Origin: an uncultured Legionella sp.
GTDB lineage: Bacteria > Pseudomonadota > Gammaproteobacteria > Legionellales > Legionellaceae
Length of the DNA stretch: 64,000 nucleotides
Reading direction: 5' to 3'
Assembly (NCBI GenBank): GCA_902168255.1
Contig: CABHON010000001.1
Span: 62,001-126,000 of the forward strand
In this document: positions 48,018 through 56,482 of the stretch, piece by piece
How positions within the stretch are numbered: the stretch's first letter is position 1
How the letters are laid out: every line of letters begins with the position of its first letter
Translations under genes and position numbers: made by a program
Notes under the pieces: generated by a model
The model's input: the letters and a program-made list of their open reading frames with translations, nothing else
What the model was told of the DNA's origin: nothing
Databases searched by the model: none

Positions 48018-48599
48018 ATGTTTCATGCTTTGCTTTCGTTATCTAAACAACGATTTTTATTGATAAGTCTTTTTGCACTTTGCTTGGGTGCATGTGGGTT
48101 TCATTTGAGAGGTAATATTCCACTTCCTAAAACATTATCTCCTATGTATATTGCTACGAATATGCCTTATGATCCCCTTATTCAGTTGATAGAAGATACA
48201 TTAACGGCAAGTCATATAGAATTGACTGATTCCCCTAAAAAGGCGAGTACAATATTAAAAATCATTGATATTCAATACACTGAAAATCTCGTCAGTGTGG
48301 CAGCAAGTACCAATACACGCCAATATACTTTATCTGAAACATTACGCATGGAACTAACAACTCAAAAAGGCGCCACTATTATTCCTGTGAGCACTTTATC
48401 AGCCTCTAATCCTTTGACAGTAGATAGTAACCAAGTATTAAATACAAGTGTGCAAAAACAAACATTACAGCAAGAAATGCAACAAGCTATTGTACAACAG
48501 GTGATGATACGACTGGGTTCTCAAAATACCAAAAAAGCGTTGGGCGCTACTGCTTTAACAACGGCAGCAGTACCTGAGTTAGTGTCAGATGATTCGTAA
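48018..48599 (+). CDS. lptE: LPS-assembly lipoprotein LptE
   Basis: Outer-membrane lipoprotein that plugs LptD and helps insert LPS. A signal peptide ends in the lipobox LGAC, lipidated at Cys26, followed directly by GFHLRGN, the hallmark of LptE/RlpB. The 193 residues include a Ser/Thr-rich beta structure (TILKIIDIQYTENLVSVAAST) and a C-terminal Gln-rich helix. It lies 3 bases after leuS. holA, which normally follows, is missing; an intergenic palindromic repeat lies there instead. Confidence 0.92.
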   Translation: MFHALLSLSKQRFLLISLFALCLGACGFHLRGNIPLPKTLSPMYIATNMPYDPLIQLIEDTLTASHIELTDSPKKASTILKIIDIQYTENLVSVAASTNTRQYTLSETLRMELTTQKGATIIPVSTLSASNPLTVDSNQVLNTSVQKQTLQQEMQQAIVQQVMIRLGSQNTKKALGATALTTAAVPELVSDDS

Positions 48600-48739
48600 A
48601 ATAATGTAGGTTTTTGTAGTGTGCTACGTAGTCCGTCATTGAGAAAACATATTACGTGAATAAATAAGCAAGTTAGCACGGAGTTGTGTAAAGACCACCT
48701 TCTGGGCGATCGTCAGTTTTGTCAATTCTATCACGAAGT

Positions 48740-48906
48740 CCGTCATTGCGAGGAGTTTTATTGCGCAGCGTAGCGGAGCAATAAAGCGACGCGGCAATCT
48801 AGACATTAATATTTATTGGACTGTTGCTGCTGGATTGCTTCGTCATATTTGCATTGAACCCTTCGCTACGCTTTGGCTGCAATGCAAATATTCCTCGCAA
48901 TGACGG
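48740..48906. repeat. Large palindromic repeat (CGTCATTGCGAGG type)
   Basis: Ends read CCGTCATTGCGAGG at 48740 and CCTCGCAATGACGG at 48906, in inverted orientation. Further inside there are matching GCGACGCGGCAATCTAG and CTGGATTGCTTCG words. This pattern is a widespread mobile palindromic repeat in intracellular bacteria and other proteobacteria. A degraded copy of one end, with TAGTCCGTCATTGAGA, lies at about 48628. The stretch 48600-49079 contains no gene. Confidence 0.75.
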
Positions 48907-49079
48907 GGTTTCAATAGAATTTTAAATAGCTTGAAGAATCAGCGAATTATTTATCAGGGGCACATCTTTCGTAGTTGCTTCATGATAATGCACAAACTAA
49001 ATTTAGCTTGAGAGTTTTTTTTTGAAAAAACAAACACTTTCGCGTAAGATTCCCTGCATTAACGAAAAAAGGTAAAACT

Positions 49080-50666
49080 ATGCTAAAGCGGGATATTTCT
49101 ACAACCAATGTACTTATTGTGGCTGCAGGAAGCATGATTGGTTCTGGTTGGCTTTTTAGTCCTTTTATTAGTGCAAAAATGGCGGGGCCTGCTGCTTTGG
49201 TAAGTTGGACTATTGCTGCAATCTTTATGTTATTTATTGCGCTTCCTCTTTGTGAATTGGGCACAATTTTGCCCCTTTCCGGTGGAATGTCAAATTATCC
49301 TACTTTTACTCATGGAAAGAAGGTAGGTTTTCTATTTGCGTGGACCACCTGGCTTTCTTATGTGGTGATGGCTCCCATAGAAATTCAAGCTGTTTTACAA
49401 TATGGCAGTTACTTTTTCCCTGCATTAATTGACCAACACTCCTCGACGTTCCACCTTACTTATTTAGGATATGCGGTTGCCTTCGTTATTTTATCTATTG
49501 TAACGTTAATTAATACTTTCGGTATTAAGCTGATTGCTGAATGCGGGAAATATGCCGGACTCATTAAATTTTTATTGCCTATTATTGCCATTGCAAGTTT
49601 GTTATATGTTGGTGGACATCAGGGTTTTGCGCATAATCTTTCCATGGAACATGACCAACATTGGAAAAATATTTTTTCTGCGTTATCTGTTGGAGGCATT
49701 GCGTTTGCGTTTACTGGTTTTCAAAATGGCTTAATGTTAGCCGGGGAAGTTAAGCGGCCACAAAGGGATATTCCGATTGCTATTTTAGGCGCAGTGGCTA
49801 TTGGTTTTGTACTATATTTTATGTTACAACTAAGTTTTATTGTTGCTATGCCGGAAAAATATTTGGCGCATGGATGGCAACAACTTTCTTTTCCTGGTAT
49901 GAGCAGCCCTTTAGTAGGACTAACAATATTATTGGGATTGGGAACTGTGGCAGCACTGCTCTTACTGGACTCCTCTTTTTCCCCTTTAGGAACATCATTA
50001 ATTTATGTGACGGCAACCTCTCGTATTTTGTATGGAATGGCAGAGCAAAAATATCTTCCTTCCTCTTTATTAAAATTAAATAAACATCAAATTCCTTATG
50101 TAACGTTAGTAGTTAATTTCGTTGTCGGTATGTTGTCTTTCCTTCCTTTTCCTGGATGGCAAAAAATGGTTGCTTTTCTTTCTTCGGCAAGTATTTTGTC
50201 TTATAGCATCGGCCCAATTTGTTTGATGGCTATGAGGCAATTACAACCCACCTGCCCTCGTCCCTTTAAATTGGCGTATGCTTCAGTTGTTTGTTATCTT
50301 TCTTTTTATATTTGTAACCTCATGTTATATTGGTGTGGTTTTTCAATTATTTGGAAGTTATATGTTGCTTTATTAATTGGACTGCTTATTCACCTAATTT
50401 ATCAAAAAAAATCAAGCTATCAGCAAGAAACAACAAAAGATAATAAAAGCTTACAATGGTTTTTATTATATATGACCGTTATACTTGTTTTCTCTTATTT
50501 AGGTTCTTTTGGAGGAATAGGAATTTTAAAATTGCCTTATGATATTGTGTTAATGTTTCCTGTCAGTATGGGTATTTTTTATTTATCTCAACGATGTATT
50601 TCTCAAAATAATAGCGTTGCAGAGGAGTTGCAGAAGATGGAACAGAGTAGTGTTATGTTGACTTAA
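49080..50666 (+). CDS. Amino-acid permease (APC family)
   Basis: A 528-residue inner-membrane transporter with about 12-13 helices. The N-terminus TTNVLIVAAGSMIGSGWLFSP carries the G(S)MIGSGW unwound first helix of the APC fold. A large helix pair around residue 200 (GIAFAFTGFQNGLMLAGEVKRPQRDIP) is the conserved glutamate-bearing region, followed by typical later helices. Similar proteins are found in Legionella and Coxiella. Exact substrate unknown (amino acids). It stands alone, with an AAAGG-type SD near the ATG. Confidence 0.88.
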   Translation: MLKRDISTTNVLIVAAGSMIGSGWLFSPFISAKMAGPAALVSWTIAAIFMLFIALPLCELGTILPLSGGMSNYPTFTHGKKVGFLFAWTTWLSYVVMAPIEIQAVLQYGSYFFPALIDQHSSTFHLTYLGYAVAFVILSIVTLINTFGIKLIAECGKYAGLIKFLLPIIAIASLLYVGGHQGFAHNLSMEHDQHWKNIFSALSVGGIAFAFTGFQNGLMLAGEVKRPQRDIPIAILGAVAIGFVLYFMLQLSFIVAMPEKYLAHGWQQLSFPGMSSPLVGLTILLGLGTVAALLLLDSSFSPLGTSLIYVTATSRILYGMAEQKYLPSSLLKLNKHQIPYVTLVVNFVVGMLSFLPFPGWQKMVAFLSSASILSYSIGPICLMAMRQLQPTCPRPFKLAYASVVCYLSFYICNLMLYWCGFSIIWKLYVALLIGLLIHLIYQKKSSYQQETTKDNKSLQWFLLYMTVILVFSYLGSFGGIGILKLPYDIVLMFPVSMGIFYLSQRCISQNNSVAEELQKMEQSSVMLT

Positions 50667-50776
50667 TTTAGCTTGTCTCCATGCCGCGAATATTTCACAA
50701 AAATAAGTGACAACAAAATTAATTGCTAAATGGGCTAATATGAATAAAAATTGAGAAAGCAAAAAATATGCAATAA

Positions 50777-50851
50777 TGGCTGGGGTACCAGGATTCGAAC
50801 CTGGGAATGCGGGGATCAAAACCCCGTGCCTTACCACTTGGCGATACCCCA
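50777..50851 (-). tRNA. tRNA-Gln (anticodon TTG)
   Basis: On the minus strand the acceptor stem TGGGGTA pairs with TACCCCA, followed by G and an encoded CCA (50779-50777). The D-arm (GCCAAGTGGTAAGGC), the anticodon loop TTTTGAT with TTG, and the T-arm GGTTCGAATCC are all recognisable. The anticodon stem is CGGGG/CCCCG. It is complete and lies between the amino-acid permease and the EamA gene. Confidence 0.95.
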
Positions 50852-50984
50852 AGAGAAATAGCAAGTCATGATAACTTGTAAAGACGCGCATTATGCACCT
50901 CTCTTTTCTGAATGTCAATAACTAGAAGCATTTCCTCTTTTCTGCTATTCTACTTTCTTTTTTGGCGAATAGTATTTATCCCTT

Positions 50985-51974
50985 ATGAAAGTGGTTTCTG
51001 GCACATTAGCTCCTCCTGCTTTTTCAACTATAAAGGCACTGGGCATATTGCTTCTACTTGGCTTTGTATGGGGTTCTGGATATTCCATTGCCAGGTACGC
51101 TACTACTCATGGTGTTTCACCTCTTGGATATTCTTTTTGGCAATCATTAGGCCCTGCTATTTTTCTGGCTTTTTTAGGCTTCCAAAAGAAGAAAGTTCGC
51201 TCTTCATTCACATGGAAATTTATTCCTTTTTTTCTTGTTTGCGGTCTAATCGGTATTGCCATTCCCAATAGCAATATGTATTACACAGCTGCGCATTTAC
51301 CCGCTGGAATGTTGGCAGTTTTAGTTAATACAGTGCCATTATTTGTTTATCCTATTGCTTGCTTTTTGAAACAAGAATCTTTCTCTATGGAACGTGCAGG
51401 AGGCTTGTTATTAGGATTTTGGGGATTAATATATCTTATTTTTCCTTTTCATTCTCTTATAGAGTTTTCAGAATCATTTTCTATGACAAAATGGGCGTGG
51501 CTTACACTCCTCAGTCCATTCTGTTTTGCTCTTTGTGCAACTTACATTGCTAGAAATAAGCACGAATCAGTAGGCATTTTTGCTTCTTCCATTGGCATGC
51601 TTGCTAGCTCTACCCTCTTTTTAATACCTTTTGTTTGGTTTCACCATGACTTCTATTCTTTATGGTTTCCATTAACTCTTCCTAAATGTGCTGTTATTTT
51701 GGAAATATTTTTATCCAGTCTAGGTTACCTTCTATTTTTTTATTTAATCAATTATGCTGGCTCGGTTTATTATAGCTTAACTGGTAGCATCGTTAGTCTT
51801 ACGGGTGTGTTTTGGGGGTATGTAATTTTTGGGGAAACCCTCTCTCACTCGCAATTCATAGCTATTTTAATGATCACCGGTGCAATTTTAATTATTTCAT
51901 ATAGTTATAGCCCCCATTATTTACAAACAAAAAAGAGGATACAACATGTTAGACACTCTCGTCGAAACGTATAG
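50985..51974 (+). CDS. EamA/DMT-family transporter
   Basis: A 329-residue membrane protein with ten helices in two EamA repeats (GFVWGSGYSIARYATTHGVSP in the first; SIVSLTGVFWGYVIFGETLS near the end of the second). Such proteins export amino acids, drugs or metabolites; the substrate is unknown. The first Met at 50985 begins 19 residues before the first helix. It overlaps the following small gene by 29 bases. Confidence 0.85.
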   Translation: MKVVSGTLAPPAFSTIKALGILLLLGFVWGSGYSIARYATTHGVSPLGYSFWQSLGPAIFLAFLGFQKKKVRSSFTWKFIPFFLVCGLIGIAIPNSNMYYTAAHLPAGMLAVLVNTVPLFVYPIACFLKQESFSMERAGGLLLGFWGLIYLIFPFHSLIEFSESFSMTKWAWLTLLSPFCFALCATYIARNKHESVGIFASSIGMLASSTLFLIPFVWFHHDFYSLWFPLTLPKCAVILEIFLSSLGYLLFFYLINYAGSVYYSLTGSIVSLTGVFWGYVIFGETLSHSQFIAILMITGAILIISYSYSPHYLQTKKRIQHVRHSRRNV

Positions 51975-52233
51975 CGCGCAACTTACATCAATTTATTATT
52001 TAATTTTGTTGGTTAATGTGTTTTTGCACATTGTCTTTGCAGGCGCGGTAGCAAAAGATGGAGGCCGTCTTCAAAAGTTGGGGCAAAAAACCCTGCTTGT
52101 ATCTCCTTATATTTGGGCATTTGCGGTGCTTGTTGGTGGAGTATTTACGGCGGTTGTTTACTGGCTAATGCATCATTCAACACTCACCAGAGTAGTTTCT
52201 ACTACTCCTCAAGGAAATGTTGTAAAAGCTTAA
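51946..52233 (+). CDS. Small two-helix membrane protein
   Basis: A 95-residue hypothetical protein with two membrane segments at about 18-36 (IYYLILLVNVFLHIVFAGAV) and 52-75 (SPYIWAFAVLVGGVFTAVVYW), separated by a basic loop (KDGGRLQKLGQKT), and a short polar tail. AGAGGA lies 6 bases before the ATG, and the ATG overlaps the EamA gene by 29 bases, so expression is coupled. I do not recognise the family. It is adjacent to, but divergent from, the icmO side, so no role in secretion is claimed. Confidence 0.7.
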   Translation: MLDTLVETYSAQLTSIYYLILLVNVFLHIVFAGAVAKDGGRLQKLGQKTLLVSPYIWAFAVLVGGVFTAVVYWLMHHSTLTRVVSTTPQGNVVKA

Positions 52234-52256
52234 AATCCTAAGGGCGAAACATCGCC

Positions 52257-52392
52257 ATAGTGGCATTCGGGTAACCTATTTTAGGATCTCCCGTAGGGGT
52301 AGATCTTGTACCCGCCCGTTATTTACAGATTTGAATTTTGGGCAGGCACAAGATCTGCCCCTACAATGGAAATTTGTCTGAATGCCATTGGC
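52257..52392. repeat. Palindromic repeat (GTAGGGGC-TCTTGTACC type), copy 1
   Basis: Inverted arms GTAGGGGTAGATCTTGTACC (52293) and a copy GGGCAGGCACAAGATCTGCC (52340) flank a short centre. An outer inverted repeat TGGCATTC / GAATGCCA lies at about 52262 and 52379. The same core occurs at 63795-63860. This is an intergenic repeat of the stretch between the 52233 and 52410 gene ends. Confidence 0.7.
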
Positions 52393-52409
52393 ATCGCTCA
52401 CCCCCGCAT

Positions 52410-52859
52410 TTATACAATGTTTTTTAAGTGCCGTGTAGCATCGAGTACTTTTCTTAATGAGTCAAACTCACGACATAAAGTATAAAATAAGAGACCTGTG
52501 CGTTCATTTTCTAAATTCCCTACTTGCCAATAAGCGCCACGTCCTACATCCTCGAAGTATTCTAAACTTACATGCCTTTTTTTGGCCACGCCAGGGAATA
52601 GTCCACAAAACAATAGGCTTTTATCACCTACTTCTTTAAATAACTCCGCACTTCTTTTGCCTTGAAGCTCTAACGCCCTCAGAAAATCTAAGCCAACCAC
52701 TTCGGAGGCCCATTCTACTTCTTCAGTGAATCGCATCAGTAAATAAACCAGATAGCTTTCTACATCTTCATGCATTCGGAAGTGACAGTGGATTTCTGCT
52801 TCATTAATTAAAGCATACCATTGAGACAAGGCACTTGGCTGTAAAACTAGTGAAGTCAT
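52410..52859 (-). CDS. Conserved hypothetical protein
   Basis: A 149-residue soluble protein of a family I believe is conserved but unnamed among gammaproteobacteria. Characteristic segments are LVYLLMRFTEEVEWASEVVGLDFL, DKSLLFCGLFPGVAKKRHVSLEYFEDVGRGAYW and an all-helical end. It has no signal peptide or membrane helix. SD AAGGGG lies about 8 bases upstream of the ATG. It follows icmO in the same direction with a gap of 57 bases, so they could be co-transcribed, but no Dot/Icm role is known to me. I considered and rejected IcmJ/DotN and LvgA. Confidence 0.75.
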   Translation of the reverse strand: MTSLVLQPSALSQWYALINEAEIHCHFRMHEDVESYLVYLLMRFTEEVEWASEVVGLDFLRALELQGKRSAELFKEVGDKSLLFCGLFPGVAKKRHVSLEYFEDVGRGAYWQVGNLENERTGLLFYTLCREFDSLRKVLDATRHLKNIV

Positions 52860-52916
52860 GGTTTTTCCCCTTATACTGTTTTGCCTTATTTACAGTATAG
52901 AAGCTCAAGGGGAGTA

Positions 52917-55271
52917 TTACGAATTGTTGGCGTCGGCTTTAGCTCGCGCTACCTGAATGACATTAATTAACTCATCCACTAAGCCCGATAACTCCGCTGG
53001 CACAATAGTATCAATAACATCTGGTGGATATTTAGTCGCTAACTTCATATCTTTAACAATTTCGACTGCAATATTATGAGCATGTTTATCAGGTTTTCCC
53101 GCAATACGCTCCACGGATGCAACATTTACTCGTGTGGGCGCCATTAATAATAAGGGTTGTGAAAATGCAGTAACATCACTCGATAGAATGGGCAAAGCAT
53201 CAAGGCTACGGTGCATGGTGGCAAATACATCGAGCTCATCCTTATGAGATTCATCCATAGAAGGTTCTTCCAGCATTTCATCAATCACTTCAGGTTCCGA
53301 GCGAACATGGAAAGCTAACAAAGCAGCCACACTGCCCTGTATACTGCCTAAATGCTCATTTTTCTTCAAAGAATCAGCAACAAAATCAATATCCTCACTC
53401 TCAGCAGGCTGCTGAGTAATCATGATATCGCCGCTATCTAAGATAGTTTGAAAATGCTCCATTTTCTTCATGAAGTTACGGAGATAATCATCAGACGGCT
53501 TCTCAACTTTCAAAAACTGGTTTAATTTCAGTAATTTTACAGGTGCTGGGTTCGCAAAGAACATTTTTGCACGAACAATTTTAGATTTAAAGAAAATATG
53601 CGCTTCCCCAGGATTTTGATCTTTAAGATCTAACAAATCAATACGGGCTCGTTTTTCAAAAGAAGAACTCTTGGTATCTAAATAACTATTGGTAAAACTA
53701 TCCTCTTTTGTTTGGAAAGAATCTACTTTGGTGACATACGCTTCACCTGCTGTTTTATTAAAGAAATCCCACGTTTCTGTTGGATCTTCTAGCTTCATGC
53801 AAATCTTAATATTCGTATTAGCACCAATAGACGCCGCTTCTTCTTTTGATGCTTTTTGGAAAGCTGGTAAATCCTGCCCCGCAAAAATGGCGGAGAATCC
53901 TAACGAACGAGCCTGTGCGGGAACAACCGCAAATCCTTTTACTGCGTAATATCCATACTCGTCCATAATACACATATAAGGTGTAGGTGAGTTAGTGGGT
54001 TTTCGTTCAATAACGTCACGATATTCCCCTTCAACGCTATCACCCAGACCTGCTGCAAGCATAACTTTGAGTGATGCAATAATAATTTTTCCTAAATTCG
54101 CCAATTCATCGGGAGATTTTTCTAACGCAGGCAAAAGCACGACTAAAATTCGACGATTTAACACCACATCATTAAAGTCTACTTCCGCCAAGTTTGTTCT
54201 TAGAATATGGCCATACGTATCGGCCAATGAAGAGAATGTCCGGGTCAATTGCATGGTAATAAACCCATGCTGTTCTAGAACTTGAGAAACTTGTTTCCCT
54301 TTTTTATCAGGACTATACCCTGGTAAGTTTAATACATAGTTTTTTAATGGTTCTGTTACCACTGAAGGAACACTTTCTAAACTAACCGACTCTTGTTCAT
54401 CTCGAGGGAATTGTTTATCCATGACAATTGATTCAAGCATAGGTAAGTGGAAATAATTACGAATAGAGTTGGCATCTAATAAAATAAAGCCTTGATCACG
54501 CATATACACTAAAATTTTCATTAATGCTTCGACGAATGTAATAGCACGACCTTTCCACATATCGCCATCCGAGGATTGAGAACCTGAATCCATCAAACTG
54601 GTAACTAACTGGGACAACATACTTGATGAACCTTGGCAAAAAGGATTCATTGTATTGGATAAGCGACGTTCTTGGGGACCAATTACGTCACGAGCACCTG
54701 TCATATAGTTAATTAATAACAAATCATCTTCACGACCCATGCTACGCGTCATTGAAAATATTTTAGCAAAGAGCGAGTTATCCCCTTTACCATCAACATA
54801 AATAAAACCACTACCTTGTACTAAAGCATTATAGGCAATGGAAATAAGCGCTTCTGTTTTACCGCTACCGGTTGAACCGAAAATTAACACGTGAGTACGC
54901 ATGTCTTCATTATTAAACCAAAGTTCTTGGCCAGAAACCAAGTCATTACCAAAAAAGGCAATTCCCCGTGACTGCCTTGGTTTTTTAAGGGCGGTATCCA
55001 TATCATTATAATCTTTTGTATGTGCTGTCAATGGCATTCGGAAAGGTAGGCTAGTTTTACGTGTTTGTATAAAAGCAAAAAAACCAACGCCCACAAGAAA
55101 TACTAAGTCGGCCAATGATGGAAAGAAAAATAATATGGCTGCAAACATGGCCAATATGATCGTAATATTCGTTGGTTCTGAGAAAAAATCCCCAGCATGC
55201 TGTCCTAACGTGCGCGTATCCCGCAGCAGCTTCTGGGGATTAATCTCATGTTTGGTCTCAATTCCTCTCAT
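52917..55271 (-). CDS. icmO: Type IVB coupling ATPase IcmO/DotL
   Basis: The coupling protein of the Dot/Icm secretion system, which recruits effectors through the IcmS-IcmW adaptors and delivers them to the channel. Two N-terminal membrane helices (about 38-60 and 62-78) lead into the ATPase: Walker A is LIFGSTGSGKTEALISIA near residue 130, and Walker B lies in PYMCIMDEYGYYAV. The 784-residue length and the acidic C-terminal tail, which binds adaptors in Legionella, fit DotL. I choose the ATG at 55271 because it overlaps the icmP stop by 4 bases (ATGA); the open frame extends to 55289. Confidence 0.95.
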   Translation of the reverse strand: MRGIETKHEINPQKLLRDTRTLGQHAGDFFSEPTNITIILAMFAAILFFFPSLADLVFLVGVGFFAFIQTRKTSLPFRMPLTAHTKDYNDMDTALKKPRQSRGIAFFGNDLVSGQELWFNNEDMRTHVLIFGSTGSGKTEALISIAYNALVQGSGFIYVDGKGDNSLFAKIFSMTRSMGREDDLLLINYMTGARDVIGPQERRLSNTMNPFCQGSSSMLSQLVTSLMDSGSQSSDGDMWKGRAITFVEALMKILVYMRDQGFILLDANSIRNYFHLPMLESIVMDKQFPRDEQESVSLESVPSVVTEPLKNYVLNLPGYSPDKKGKQVSQVLEQHGFITMQLTRTFSSLADTYGHILRTNLAEVDFNDVVLNRRILVVLLPALEKSPDELANLGKIIIASLKVMLAAGLGDSVEGEYRDVIERKPTNSPTPYMCIMDEYGYYAVKGFAVVPAQARSLGFSAIFAGQDLPAFQKASKEEAASIGANTNIKICMKLEDPTETWDFFNKTAGEAYVTKVDSFQTKEDSFTNSYLDTKSSSFEKRARIDLLDLKDQNPGEAHIFFKSKIVRAKMFFANPAPVKLLKLNQFLKVEKPSDDYLRNFMKKMEHFQTILDSGDIMITQQPAESEDIDFVADSLKKNEHLGSIQGSVAALLAFHVRSEPEVIDEMLEEPSMDESHKDELDVFATMHRSLDALPILSSDVTAFSQPLLLMAPTRVNVASVERIAGKPDKHAHNIAVEIVKDMKLATKYPPDVIDTIVPAELSGLVDELINVIQVARAKADANNS

Positions 55272-56416
55272 GATGACAATTCCCTCCAATCTTTAGGCGA
55301 CATTTTTACTTCCTTTATAGCCAACTCTAATGCTTTTACCGCCTCTTCAATCATTGGCATAAGGCACTTTTGTTCTAAAGCTTTTTCTACATGCCAATGT
55401 GCCATTACACCACTTACTTCTACAAAGGCTGTTTGCCGTCCTACATTATTTAACACATACCACAATCGGCGATCAATGGGTTTTAACCAAAGAAAATCTG
55501 CACTCGCTAAAACTCCATCTTGACGTGCCGCACTTAAAAGAGCTGCCATCATTGTCATGACATAAGCATGCTTTTGGGTAATTTCTTGAACCAACTCCGT
55601 ATTTTTATGCTTGTTTAACAATCCTGGAACCAAGGAGACATCCAAACGTCCTTTTGCAGCGGATAAACTTAATGCTTTCAATAACTTTACAGCCCCATCC
55701 CTATCACGGTTAATTTTGGCAATAAACACTGCTGCTAATGCTTTTGTTTGAGGTGGCAAGGCATCAAAGCCGCTCCAATAGGGGCCCAATTGTAACGTAA
55801 AAATTCGTCTTGCTTCTCCTTTTTTCACCGTAGCAGTTAATGGTGTTGATAAATGGGAAATTCCACGTTGCGCAAATTCATCTCTTTTTAATAGGTTAAA
55901 TTGTTTGGCAAACTCCATTGGGGTCAATGACATTGCCCAAGGACCCAACTGAACATCTTCTGCAGTGAGATTTTTAGTAATAACAGGCATAATTTGTGGC
56001 CAATTAGCCTGCTCCTGTTCTCTTAATGTTTTCATGGAATAGGTACGACGAAACTTTATGCCAACATTTCCCATATATACCCATGCAGCCATACCGACTA
56101 AAATAGCACCAAATGGGTAACGTAAATAATGCCCCACTGCATAGCAAACACCCACTAAATGATTCCAGTCCACTGATTCAGCAGGAACTGTTTGCATATA
56201 ATTAGCCCAGGAATGCAATACAGGAATAGAAACAAATATGGAAATAAGTTTGATTTGCAACAATTGCAACTGAAAAATCATCGCAACAATCAGGGCATGG
56301 GCTTTGTACCAAATCCCATAACCGACGCCAGCAACGGTAAGCATAATCCAAAAAGGCGTAAGCGAGTTATCAGCGTTTCCTTGTCCTTGGCCCTGCGCTC
56401 CTCTTGGTGGTGGCAT
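55268..56416 (-). CDS. icmP: Type IVB secretion protein IcmP/DotM
   Basis: Partner of IcmO in the coupling complex; in Legionella DotM's cytosolic domain binds acidic effector motifs. Three membrane segments are visible at about 22-40, 43-65 and 95-115. A soluble domain of about 150-380 follows, with QEQANWPQIMPVI and WAMSLTPMEFAKQFN, both conserved in DotM. The length of 382 residues is normal. Upstream there is no icmQ or other dot/icm gene; a different gene starts 66 bases later. The stop overlaps the icmO start. Confidence 0.95.
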   Translation of the reverse strand: MPPPRGAQGQGQGNADNSLTPFWIMLTVAGVGYGIWYKAHALIVAMIFQLQLLQIKLISIFVSIPVLHSWANYMQTVPAESVDWNHLVGVCYAVGHYLRYPFGAILVGMAAWVYMGNVGIKFRRTYSMKTLREQEQANWPQIMPVITKNLTAEDVQLGPWAMSLTPMEFAKQFNLLKRDEFAQRGISHLSTPLTATVKKGEARRIFTLQLGPYWSGFDALPPQTKALAAVFIAKINRDRDGAVKLLKALSLSAAKGRLDVSLVPGLLNKHKNTELVQEITQKHAYVMTMMAALLSAARQDGVLASADFLWLKPIDRRLWYVLNNVGRQTAFVEVSGVMAHWHVEKALEQKCLMPMIEEAVKALELAIKEVKMSPKDWRELSS

Positions 56417-56482
56417 AAACTACCTCATTGTGTGCAAATAATTAAACATTAACAAGGTAAGTATAGCATGGTTTAATGGGCA

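Noticed and set aside
52410-52859. Possible Dot/Icm component (IcmJ/DotN, IcmW or LvgA) next to icmO
   Set aside because: Length, absence of the cysteine zinc ligands of DotN and lack of IcmW-like sequence do not fit. It is left as a conserved hypothetical.
56417-56482. A PmrA-box-like tandem (TTAATGTTTAATTATT) upstream of icmP
   Set aside because: The match to the Legionella PmrA box is loose in AT-rich DNA and the promoter spacing is poor.
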